A stretch of 64,000 bases of DNA from Procambarus clarkii. Taxonomy: Eukaryota; Arthropoda; Malacostraca; Decapoda; Cambaridae. The stretch spans positions 27,448,953-27,512,952 of the forward strand of contig NC_091193.1 in assembly GCF_040958095.1 (NCBI RefSeq), read 5' to 3'. Numbering within the stretch: position 1 is the first letter of the stretch; every line of letters starts with the position of its first letter. The position numbers were made by a program, and so were the translations under genes. The notes below the pieces were generated by a model that did no database searches, was not told the DNA's origin, and saw nothing but the letters and a program-made list of their open reading frames with translations. Below, one piece after another: positions 34,036 to 43,004 of this stretch.

Positions 34036-35762
34036 TGGGAAGGAAGGGGGCCACTGGTCAGACCCAGATGCTTCAGCAGGAGGAACCGGCTCGAATTCCT
34101 CCTTCGCCACCCTGGAAGGGGTATCCCCCCCGAGAATACCAGAGTCTCCAAACCAACTATGTGTACATACTGACCTGACTCCGAAACCCTCAGATGCTTC
34201 GGAACTGGAAGCAGGGGGAAAAGACAAGAATGAACCAGAGCTGGAGAAGGACTAGAGGACGCGGACTGAACCAAAGTCGATGCAACTATCACCCGCAAGT
34301 CCAGATCCCTATAACCAAAACGGGGCAGCCTCGGGGCTTCCGTGTCAGCAACCAATCTAGCGCATTGCAGCAACCTAAAACGAGCATGCAACGCCTGCGC
34401 TGTCTACATCCGAACAGTGTCATCAGTGGACTGGGTGAACTGAGTCACAAACAAGCAACAAAACTCGCAGGACTTTGGGTTGAAGATGTCACCATGCTCG
34501 TTTGCTCGTTTTCATTTGGGGAGTTCTGTCCACTAGTTCGGCTTTCAGTAGCAATTTCTTAACCAGAACAGGGATTTGTTTTGGGGCGCTTACCTTTCTG
34601 ACAGCATGACAGAGACAGAAACAGTGAAGATCACCCGGAGACAAGGGGACCGAGCAACCCTCAAACTCGCACAAAGTGAGAGAGGACCCAGGGGTCACTT
34701 CCATCAGACCCATGCATCCCCGTGTGGTTTCCCAGGGCTCTTAGACAGAACTCACACTAAGAGAAGCCCAGGTTGAGTACTGCTGCTAACTGGTGCTTAA
34801 AGTTACCAACAAAACTGCTAAAGCCGTCCCCCCCCGTCCAGGACATGTACACTCACAGGGGCCCAGATGGGGAGACCACCAAGATACAATCGGGTGAGAT
34901 CAAAACCAAGGGGCAGAACCCCCAACCAGGCAAGAAAACAAAAATAAAAGGAAACCCCCGCAAGAGGACAATGTACCCAGGGGGAACAGAGCTGGCCACT
35001 ATGAGAGATGACAACTAAATGCACAGTACCCTGCGCCCCAACCAGTGATGACTACTATGCCCTACCCAGAGGCAAACAGGGCTGAATGAAATGCCCCAGC
35101 TGACTCCAAGGGAGGCCAATCAGCAGGCAGCAAAAGACCTTGCGGAGGTATCCCCCAAGGTGACTTGTGGAAGATAGGACCAAGCTCCAAAGGGCTTACT
35201 GGGCACCTAGGGAAGGTGACTATAGGCACATGCAACCTGAGTACTTGTGAATGGCTCGTGCACCACCAAGAACAGCACTCACACCACATGGCACATAACT
35301 GGAAATAGAGTCGCACGACCTTGCCAGCCTCACATCAGTCACAGAACTGGGCTGTGGATAGCCATTGTGGGGGTCTGGGGCTTCCCCCTCACAGCAAGGG
35401 GGAGCTGAGCAGACAGCGGCACCTTGACATAATGACGTCACGCTCATTTACTTGTTTTCATTTGGTGAATTCTGTCCACTAGTTTGGCCTTCAGTAGCAA
35501 TTTCTTAACCAAAATACGGGTTTGTTTTGGGGCGCCTACCTTTCTGGGTGCCTGACCTGGTCGATGGCAGACATAGAATGCTTCCAACCACACGGGGGTT
35601 TCTATAGACCATTGCTCCTCGTGCCTCTGTGAAGGGGCCAGGATCTGACTCGTGGTACCCGGTAGGCCTAATAACTCCATTCGCTTTGACTGATGCCAGA
35701 GTCTAATTCATTCATATCAGCCCGGATAGCTCCGGGAAGCCGAAGGGGCTCCCCCACAGAAA
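34036..35762 (-). mobile_element. DIRS-like retroelement, copy 5 (5' part only)
   Basis: On the minus strand: terminal repeat (35420-35762) and gag-like region to about 34036. A second, partial terminal-repeat segment (34492-34610, with TTTGCTCGTTTTCATTTGGG and TTACCTTTCTGACAGC) is embedded in the gag-like part, indicating an internal rearrangement. The terminal repeat ends only about 50 bp from the splice donor of C15orf61 exon 1. Confidence 0.75.
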
Positions 35763-35812
35763 AATAAACAAAATGTTTAGATAAAAATCAATGTGAATTG
35801 GTATTGTCTTAC

Positions 35813-35989
35813 CTGCCAATTAAAGTGTGAATATCCTCTCTGATCACTGGTTACATCTTTGTACTTAACAAAATATGATGTCCAGTGTGGTAACTGCCTT
35901 TGTCTTAGATGAGTGGTGAGCACGAGGGATGCTGCAGGCTTTACCTTGCGTGCACACTTCCACACACTCAGGCTCTGGCTCACATGCAT
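35813..35989 (-). CDS. C15orf61: C15orf61 homologue (DUF4528), coding exon 1 (start)
   Basis: ATG at 35989-35987, 59 codons, donor TTGGCAG|GTAAGA in phase 0. It starts [20 protein letters not shown] and continues [20 protein letters not shown] and GYSHFNWQ. The family has VLT.HL.QR.LPHWTSF and G.SHFNW at the same positions (family knowledge), so the join [13 protein letters not shown] is convincing. The basic, Trp/Cys-containing N-terminus could be a targeting sequence (inference). Total length 145 residues against about 157 in human. The start was chosen as the only in-frame ATG before the conserved block. Confidence 0.93.
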
Positions 35990-36073
35990 GTGACCCTCTG
36001 CAACACATTCAGTTTGGTGGGGTTAGTTCTGACTGAACTGGTTCTTGCCACCACCACCTAGTTCATATTACAC

Positions 36074-36118
36074 CCACTCCAAGGATGAATGGTTCACTGC
36101 CCCTCATCCTTGGAGTGG
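36074..36118. repeat. 15-bp perfect inverted repeat upstream of C15orf61 homologue
   Basis: CCACTCCAAGGATGA (36074-36088) and its complement (36104-36118) with a 15-nt loop, 85 bp upstream of the start codon. It may lie in the 5' UTR or core promoter. A role is not shown. Confidence 0.7.
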
Positions 36119-36175
36119 TAGTGAACAATTATTACAATACCACATAATTACCACATTTCCCACCCTCGGGACACA

Positions 36176-37725
36176 CAAACATGCCTCACCCTCAGGACTT
36201 GCCTCACCTTCAGGGGTGAGACACCCCAACATCCAGGACACACCCTCAGGTCACACGCCTCACCCTCAGGACACACACACCTCACCCTCAGGACACACAC
36301 ACCTCACCCTCAGGACACACACGTCTCACCCTCAGGACACACGCCTCACCCCTCAGGACACACACCTCACCCTCAGGACACACACACCTCACCCTCAGGA
36401 CACATGCCTCACCCTCAGGACACATGCCTCACCCTCAGGACACATGCCTCACCCTCAGGACACACGCCTCACCCTCAGGACACACGCCTCACCCTCAGGA
36501 CACACGCCTCACCCTCAAGACACACGCCTCACCCTCAGGACACACGCCTCACCCTCAGGATACACGCCTCACCCTCAGGACACATGCCTCACCCTCAAGA
36601 CACACACCTCACCCTCCGGACACACCTCACCCTCAAGACACACACCTCACCCTCAGGACACATGCCTCACCCTCAAGACACACGCCTCACCCTCAAGACA
36701 CACACCTCACCCTCAAGATACACGCCTCACCCTCAAGACACACACCTCACCCTCAAGACACACGCCTCACCCTCAAGACACACACCTCACCCTCAAGACA
36801 CACGCCTCACCCTCAAGACACACACCTCACCCTCAAGACACACACCTCACCCTCAAGACACACGCCTCACCCTCAAGACACACGCCTCACCCTCAAGACA
36901 CACGCCTCACCCTCAAGACACATGCCTCACCCTCAGGACACACGCTTCACCCTCAGGACACACAGGGCTCATGCCTCACCCTCAGGACACTCAGGGCTCA
37001 CACAGCAGGCCTCAGGACACTCAGGGCTCATGCCTCACCCTCAGGACACTCAGGGCTCACACAGCAGGCCTCAGGACACTCAGGGCTCATGCCTCACCCT
37101 CAGGACACTCAGGGCTCACACAGCAGGCCTCACGACACTCAGGGCTCACGCAGCAGGCCTCACGACACTCGGGGTTCACACAGCAGGCCTCAGGACACTC
37201 AGGGCTCACACAGCAGGCCTCACGACACTCAGGGCTCACACAGCAGGCCTCACGACACTCGGGGTTCACACAGCAGGCCTCAGGACACTCAGGGCTCACA
37301 CAGCAGGCCTCACGACACTCAGGGCTCACACAGCAGGCCTCACGACACTCGGGGTTCACACAGCAGGCCTCACGACACTCAGGGCTCACACAGCAGGCCT
37401 CACGACACTCGGGGTTCACACAGCAGGCCTCAGGACACTCAGGGCTCACACAGCAGGCCTCACGACTCAGGGCTCACACAGCAGGCCTCATGACACTCAG
37501 GGCTCACACAGCAGGCCTCAGGACACTCAGGGCTCATGCCTCACCCTCAGGACACTCAGGGCTCATGCCTCACCCTCAGGACATTCAGGGCTCACACAGC
37601 AGGCCTCATGACACTCAGGGCTCACGCCTCACCCTCAGGACACTCAGGGCTCACACAGCAGGCCTCATGACACTCAGGGCTCACGCCTCACCCTCAGGAC
37701 ACTCAGGGCTCACGCAGCAGGCCGC
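36176..37725. repeat. Two-domain minisatellite (20-bp then 30-bp units)
   Basis: From about 36240 to 36960 roughly 37 copies of CACCCTCAGGACACACGCCT with small variants (GGACACATG, AAGACACAC). From about 36960 to 37725 a 30-bp unit predominates: CTCACACAGCAGGCCT joined to CAGGACACTCAGGG. Both share CCTCAGGACAC, so the second array probably derives from the first. Long open frames through it (up to 482 codons) exist because the units lack stop codons; they are not genes. Confidence 0.95.
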
Positions 37726-37786
37726 CGCACACTGCGCCGCGCCACAACTGTACGGTCAGTACACAAATTATTGGTCACTATTAAAA

Positions 37787-37820
37787 CAATATAATGCTAG
37801 CAACAGCTAGCATTATATTG
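37787..37820. repeat. Perfect hairpin, 14-bp arms
   Basis: CAATATAATGCTAG, loop CAACAG, then CTAGCATTATATTG. It lies just beyond the end of the minisatellite. Confidence 0.85.
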
Positions 37821-38383
37821 CTCCCTAGCATTACGTAAATAAAATAGAAGTGTGGTAAGTATACTCACAATAATGTTGGTGCTAAATGTGGAACATGATC
37901 AAACACATTTATACTCTGAAAGTGTCATTTTATAACGAAATTCGAGGCTGGTGTGTGGGAGGCCGGCCCCGGGGGCTGTGTTGTGGGGCGACTTGTCCAC
38001 CACTGTGGCCACCTGGGGGAGTGTTGCTCACAACACTTGTTACAACACCTGCTCCTTTACAACACTTGTCACCACCCAGCACCGCACCTTGTGTGTATGT
38101 GGCTTCAAGTTATTATAGAGAGTGCGCAAACCACAATATTGGAGTAAGTGTTAGGTAGCAGTGTGAGAGGGCTACGACTTAACACGGCTGAGTGGACAGC
38201 GCTCGGGTTAGTAGTCCTGAACGTCTGGGTTCGATCTCGGGCGGAGGCAGAAACAAATAGGCAGAGTTTCTTTCACCCAGATGCTCCTGTTAACCTAGCA
38301 GTAAATAGGTACCTGGGAGTTAGACAGCTGCAACAGTCTGCTTCCTAGAGGTGTGTGTGTGTGTGTGAAAATCAGGATTAAGG

Positions 38384-38769
38384 GGTCCGTCTATTTACCA
38401 CAAGCTACCACAAGCTTCATATAGCTTCCTGGCAATACGTTAGTAATGAATAAATATGATATGTTAGGTTAGGCTGACCTAACCTGACCTGACCTAACCT
38501 AACCTAACCTAACCTAACCTAACCTAACTTAACCAAACTAAACCTAACCTAACCAACTAAACCTAACCTAACCTAACCAACGCTTTGATCGTCGACTTGA
38601 TTTGGCGTCACCAGCTCTTTTTGTCTAATTTCTTTATAAAAAGATACTTTTTCAGATTAAAATTATGTTTTTTCGTGTTGTGCATTCAGTACCAACATTA
38701 TAACGAGAAAATATATCATGTTTATTCATTACTAATGTATTGCCAGGAAGCTTTGTGAAGACGGACCGA
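38384..38769. mobile_element. hAT-like foldback MITE carrying TTAGG repeats
   Basis: 386 bp with ends GGTCCGTCT and AGACGGACC(GA) and a longer inverted block GCTTCCTGGCAATAC then TTAGTAATGAATAAA near both ends. It is flanked by the 8-bp direct repeat GATTAAGG (38376-38383 and 38770-38777), which duplicates SINE sequence. An 8-bp duplication fits the hAT superfamily. The centre (38462-38581) is (CCTAA)n, and no coding region is present. Confidence 0.75.
38462..38581. repeat. Interstitial telomere-type repeat (TTAGG/CCTAA)n
   Basis: GTTAGGTTAGG, then a switch to CCTAA repeats (about 16 copies with variants such as CCAACTAAA). TTAGG is the usual arthropod telomere unit. The strand switch makes an imperfect inverted repeat. 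It lies inside the foldback element, not at a chromosome end. Confidence 0.85.
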
Positions 38770-38844
38770 GATTAAGGACTTGCCCGAAACGCTGTATGTG
38801 CTGGTGGCTGTACAAGAATGTAATAACTCTTGTGTTTATGTATG

Positions 38845-38849
<5 letters not shown>

Positions 38850-38922
<73 letters not shown>
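38850..38922. repeat. (TA)n microsatellite
   Basis: About 36 TA units between the SINE tail and the Penelope terminal region. Isoleucine/tyrosine-rich frames through it are artefacts. Confidence 0.95.
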
Positions 38923-38929
<7 letters not shown>

Positions 38930-39091
38930 TAGTATATTTTGGTAGCAGTCTTTCCTGTAGACATATATTATTAAATATGACCGAATAAGTGAGATTAATA
39001 ATTCTAACACGAATTTTCTCTATCTTTCTTATGTTTCTTTTCACTGTTGATGGTAATTCAAAGATCAATTCTCCAAAATTCATTTTTATTT

Positions 39092-39152
39092 CTAGTCTGA
39101 CGCGACACTTGAGTACGTTTCGTAAAACTTATTACATTTTCAAAGACTTTAG
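39092..39152 (-). ncRNA. Hammerhead-ribozyme-like motif in Penelope terminal repeat (degenerate)
   Basis: Minus strand: stem I strand AAAGTCT, core-like TTGAAAA, hairpin GTAATAAGTTTTAC, GAAA, then a short stem-loop ending GTCGCG, TC and AGACTAG, which pairs with AAAGTCT. Hammerheads need CUGANGA; here it is UUGAAAA. Stem III is eroded compared with the copy at 41799. Probably inactive. Confidence 0.45.
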
Positions 39153-39339
39153 TTTACAAACACACAACTGAAATTGAATAGAGCTTTACACATCTTCGAG
39201 GTTTATATCTACATTTGGGTGAGGTGGATGAGGTGAAAAACGAACTTTCAACAATGGGTATTCAATGGGTATTAAATTCCAACACAAGACAGAACACGAA
39301 ACAATGGGTATTGAATGGAAGTAATTGTAGAAAGCCTAT

Positions 39340-40098
39340 TGGTCCATATTTCTTGATGCTTCTATATTGGAGCGGAGTCTTGAAGTGGGTAGAATATAGT
39401 TGTGCATTAATTGGCTGTTGATTGCTGGTGTTGACTTCTTGATGTGTAGTGCCTCGCAGACGTCTAGCCGCCTGCTATCGCTGTATCTATTGATGATTTC
39501 TGTGTTGTTTGCTAGGATTTCTCTGGTGATGGTTTGTTTGTGGGAAGAGATTATGTTCCTTAATGGAGCCCTGTTGCTTATGCATCGTTAAACGCCTGGA
39601 AAGAGATGTTGTTGTCTTGCCTATATACTGGTTTTTTTTGAGGCTTACAGTCCCCAAGAGGGCATTTGAAGGCATAGACGACGTTGGTCTCTTTTAAAGC
39701 GTTCTGCTTTGTGTCTGGAGAGTTTCTCATGAGTAGGCTGGCCGTTTTTCTGGTTTTATAGTAAATCGTCAGTTGTATCTTCTGATTTTTGTATGTAGGG
39801 ATAACGTTTCTACTGACAATATCTTTCAGGACCCTTTCCTCCGTTTTATGGGCTGTGGAAAAGAAGTTCCTGTAAAATAGTCTAATAGGGGGTATAGGTG
39901 TTGTGTTAGTTGTCTCTTCAGAGGTTGCATGGCGTTTCACTTTCCTTCTTATGATGTCTTCCACGAAACCATTGGAGAAGCCGTTGTTGACTAGAACCTG
40001 CCTTACCCTACAGAGTTCTTCGTCGACTTGCTTCCATTCTGAGCTGTGGCTGAGGGCACAGTCGACATAAGCGTTAACAACACTCCTCTTGTACCTGT
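39340..40098 (-). pseudogene. Penelope-like GIY-YIG endonuclease region, one frameshift
   Basis: The minus frame reads SSEWKQVDEELCRVRQVLVN, NGFVEDIIRRKVKRHA, RNVIPTYKNQKIQLTIYYKT and VVYAFKCPLGDC. One extra base in the A run at about 39631-39638 then shifts the frame, after which YIGKTTTSLSRRLTMHKQQG and SIKEH follow, and a C-terminus INSQLMHNYILPTSRLRSN. The Y..KC / YIGKT / R..H pattern is the GIY-YIG nuclease of Penelope elements. Apart from the homopolymer slip it is well kept. Confidence 0.82.
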
Positions 40099-40140
40099 AT
40101 TAATCTCACTTTTTTGGTCATACAGTATTTAATAATATAT
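40099..40140 (+). repeat. Inverted fragment of Penelope terminal repeat plus (TA)n
   Basis: TATTAATCTCACTTTTTTGG and TCATACAGTATTTAATAATA match the ORF-start region of the terminal repeats at 38980 and 41690 but in the opposite sense, next to a short TA run. It suggests an inversion or a head-to-head copy at the truncated 5' end. Confidence 0.55.
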
Positions 40141-40251
40141 ATATATATATAAAAGTTTGTGAGGGTACCACCTCTGGTGCCAATGTGGGGACCCATAGCC
40201 TCGGAGAAGAAAATAAAAACCTCACATTCCTTATGTACATTCTTGTATATG

Positions 40252-40253
40252 CA

Positions 40254-40284
<31 letters not shown>

Positions 40285-40290
40285 AAAAAA
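40252..40290. repeat. (AAAT)n microsatellite
   Basis: About eight AAAT units followed by an A run. Confidence 0.9.
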
Positions 40291-40399
40291 AGTATTCAGA
40301 GGAGACCTTGTGGTTTCTCACTGAACACTAATCTTATCTTCTCCTACCACCCCCATTCTTTTGTATGTACACGTATATATTTACTTTATTTGAACTTTG

Positions 40400-41221
40400 T
40401 TACAATGCAGCGATTTGCGTTGCTGTTCGAACTCCGAGGCCCCCAAGTCTTACGGGAAGAGAGGCTTTTTTCCACTGTAGGTCATCGAGAGAGAGGTTAA
40501 GGGCTTTTTCTAGCATTGATTTCAGTAACCGGTCATACTCACTTAGTTTTTGGCTACAGTAAGATGGTGAACACCTCAGAAAGTAGGTTAACCTGGGGAG
40601 GGACAGACATCTGGTGATGAGGTAGAGTGCATCATGAGCATCAACATCCTCAATCCACCCATCCATCCTCTTAACCCCTGCACTGCTCACCCATTTTCGG
40701 CAAAAATGTCTTGGTGTAATTCTCAAGGATATATTTCTGTTATTTTTATAATTGTTCAGGTAAAGTTAATGTCAAAATGTTTCCAAAGTCAACTATTTCC
40801 ATTTCAAAACAGAAAGAGTAATGAAAACATTTAAAAATATTAAAATATAGCCTAATTAAAAAACAAAAAGCACAAATCTCAGAGCGCCTAAAGGCGCGTT
40901 GCGCAGTGCAGTGGTTAAGGTCGGCGATTTTCTTATCAAGGACCTCATCGATGGCTTTCAACCCCAGGGGAGCTCCTAGGAGTGTGCTGTCTTCAGGTTT
41001 AGTTTTATGGATATTTGGCAGAAGACCCTCTATTCTCTCTACGATGCCCTGGTTGGAACATATTATTTCACATTTAGAAGGGTTCAGGGTGAGGCCTAAA
41101 ACTGCACCTTGCTCCTGGATTTTTCTGATGTCCTCCAGGATTGAGTCTTGGGAACCAGCTAGGGTACCATCATCCAAGAACCAGATGTTAAGCTCGCTGG
41201 ACAGGACCTCTGGACAGGATG

Positions 41222-41222
<1 letters not shown>
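40400..41222 (-). pseudogene. Unclassified reverse transcriptase with FLDD box, split by a MITE
   Basis: The minus frame includes ELNIWFLDDGTLAGSQDSIL then LGLTLNPSKCEIICSN (41222-40919). After the inserted MITE (40675-40914) it continues RMDGWIEDVDAHDALYLI, RCLSLPRLTYFLRCSPSY and KASLPVRLGGLGVRTATQIA. WFLDDGTLAG is the RT catalytic strand, LNPSKCE the following strand and LPVRLGGLGVR a thumb/connection motif. It differs from LINE families A, B and C (FADD) and from Penelope. I do not recognise the family with certainty. The 5' side is cut by a (TA)n array. Confidence 0.7.
40675..40914. mobile_element. piggyBac-type MITE, 240 bp, inserted in an RT pseudogene
   Basis: Ends CCCCTGCACTGCTCA and (complement) CCACTGCACTGCGCAACG, flanked by TTAA at 40671-40674 and 40915-40918. 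It splits a continuous RT frame, so the insertion is certain. It has no coding capacity. Confidence 0.85.

Positions 41223-41295
<73 letters not shown>
41223..41295. repeat. (TA)n microsatellite
   Basis: About 36 TA units abutting the RT pseudogene and a palindrome. Confidence 0.95.
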
Positions 41296-41299
<4 letters not shown>

Positions 41300-41396
41300 A
41301 ACAAGCCAGAATGGTCCCCTGGACAATATGCAACTGAAAAACACAAAAGTGTTTTCAGTTGCATATTGTCCAGGGGACCATTCTGGCTTGTTCGCA
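41296..41396. repeat. 101-bp near-perfect palindrome
   Basis: Arms of 49 and 48 bp around a 4-nt AAAA loop; the only difference is one extra A in the left arm (41336-41340). It begins TGCGAACAAGCCAGAATGG. It directly follows a TA array. Confidence 0.92.
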
Positions 41397-41635
41397 TTTG
41401 TGTTCCTCACGTGTGCCCCTAAGAATGAGGTGATTTGGTAAAATGCTATGCCCAAGATAACTATCCGAGTGCCGGCGGTGGGGTGGTTCAAATAGCCTCG
41501 GCTATCACCTCATTATGTCCGGTCGTGATGGTCAAGTGGATTAAGGCGTCTTGTACGTACCAGTTGCGTTGCTTCTGGGAGTATGGGTTCGAGTCACTTC
41601 TGGGGTGTGAGTTTTCAGTTATATATATATATATA

Positions 41636-42000
41636 TTAGTATATTTTGGTAGCAGTCTTTCCTGTAGACATATATGATTAAATATGACCGAAAAAGTAAG
41701 ATTAATAATTCTAACACGAATTTTCTCAATCTTTCGTACATTACGCTTCACTGTTGGAGGTAAATCAAAAATCAATTCTCCAAAATTCATTTTTATTTCT
41801 AGTCTGACGCGACACGGGCGCGTTTCGTAAAACTTATTACATTTTCAAAGACTTTAGTTCACAAATACACAACTGAATAGAACTTACGTATCTCCGATTT
41901 TATATCTACATTTGAGTGAGGTGGAAGGGGTGATGTGGCATTAACACAAGACAGAACAAAATGTGGTATTAATAGGGTATTAATTTCATCAACACAAGAC
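41636..42000 (-). mobile_element. Penelope-like terminal repeat (second copy)
   Basis: The minus strand encodes MNFGELIFDLPPTVKRNVRK and IEKIRVRIINLTFSVIFNH, matching the repeat at 38923-39290 with mainly silent or conservative changes, which suggests past selection on the ORF start. Upstream of it lies a better-preserved hammerhead-like motif (41799-41857). It ends in TA-rich sequence on both sides. Confidence 0.75.
41799..41857 (-). ncRNA. Hammerhead-ribozyme-like motif in Penelope terminal repeat
   Basis: Minus strand, in order: stem I strand AAAGTCT; core TTGAAAA (consensus CTGANGA); stem II GTAA-loop-TTAC; invariant GAAA; stem III CGCG-CCCGTGT-CGCG; TC cleavage dinucleotide; AGACTAG closing stem I. 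The topology, GAAA box and stem III are right. Two core positions deviate, so activity is doubtful. Penelope elements are known to carry hammerheads at this location. Confidence 0.55.
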
Positions 42001-42017
42001 ATCAACACAACACAAGA

Positions 42018-42018
<1 letters not shown>

Positions 42019-42096
<78 letters not shown>
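42019..42096. repeat. (TA)n microsatellite
   Basis: About 39 TA units. It is one flank of the LTR-like element that starts at 42097. Confidence 0.95.
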
Positions 42097-42936
<840 letters not shown>

Positions 42937-43004
42937 ATATAAAAATACACTCGCTTCTTTCTTACAATCTGCTTCCACCCAGTGCATTATTCACATTCAT
43001 TATG

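Larger units (their letters stand above)
20828..35812 (-). other. C15orf61 homologue intron 1 (15.0 kb)
   Basis: From donor TTGGCAG|GTAAGA to acceptor TTACCAG. It contains a Lys-tRNA SINE, LINE family B, a TTAA-bounded element with LINE family A inside, a LINE A fragment, a pogo/jerky-like element and DIRS copies 4 and 5. LINE A (24440-27515) runs antisense to the gene; the DIRS copies run sense. Unassigned stretches: 20828-21165, 28645-28940 and 33046-34035. Confidence 0.9.
38165..38822 (+). mobile_element. tRNA-derived SINE with a third head type, split by a foldback element
   Basis: The head (about 38180-38252) contains GAGTGGACAGCGCTCGG and the B box GGTTCGATCTC; its anticodon arm is degenerate and unlike the Thr- and Lys-like heads. 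The body has GCAGAGTTTCTTTCACCC and TAAATAGGTACCTGGGAGTT as in the other SINEs. It is interrupted at 38384-38769; the 3' part resumes GATTAAGGACTTGCCCGAAA and GTGGCTGTACAAGAATG, as in the Gly-type SINE at 47012. Confidence 0.8.
38923..40098 (-). mobile_element. Penelope-like element, 3' half with terminal repeat
   Basis: On the minus strand: coding sequence for the linker and GIY-YIG endonuclease (40098 to about 39340), then a terminal repeat (about 39290-38923). That repeat contains a hammerhead-like motif (39152-39092) and restarts the ORF with MNFGELIFELPSTVKRNIRK. A second copy of the terminal repeat is at 41636-42000. Penelope-like elements typically carry such repeats (pLTRs) with hammerhead motifs upstream of the ORF. 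The 5' part, including the RT, is missing. Confidence 0.8.

Noticed and set aside
36240..36960. CRISPR-like regular repeats
   Set aside because: Units are contiguous 20-mers without spacers, in a eukaryotic context; it is a minisatellite.
36045..37810. Long open frames of 395 to 482 codons in three frames
   Set aside because: They run through the minisatellite, whose units lack stop codons in all three frames. The proteins are pure repeats without a start context or domains.
37886..38158. 90-codon plus-strand frame upstream of the SINE
   Set aside because: No conserved motif or splice structure, and it runs towards SINE sequence.
38462..38581. True telomere or chromosome end
   Set aside because: The array is about 120 bp, degenerate, switches strand and lies inside a foldback element with a target duplication.
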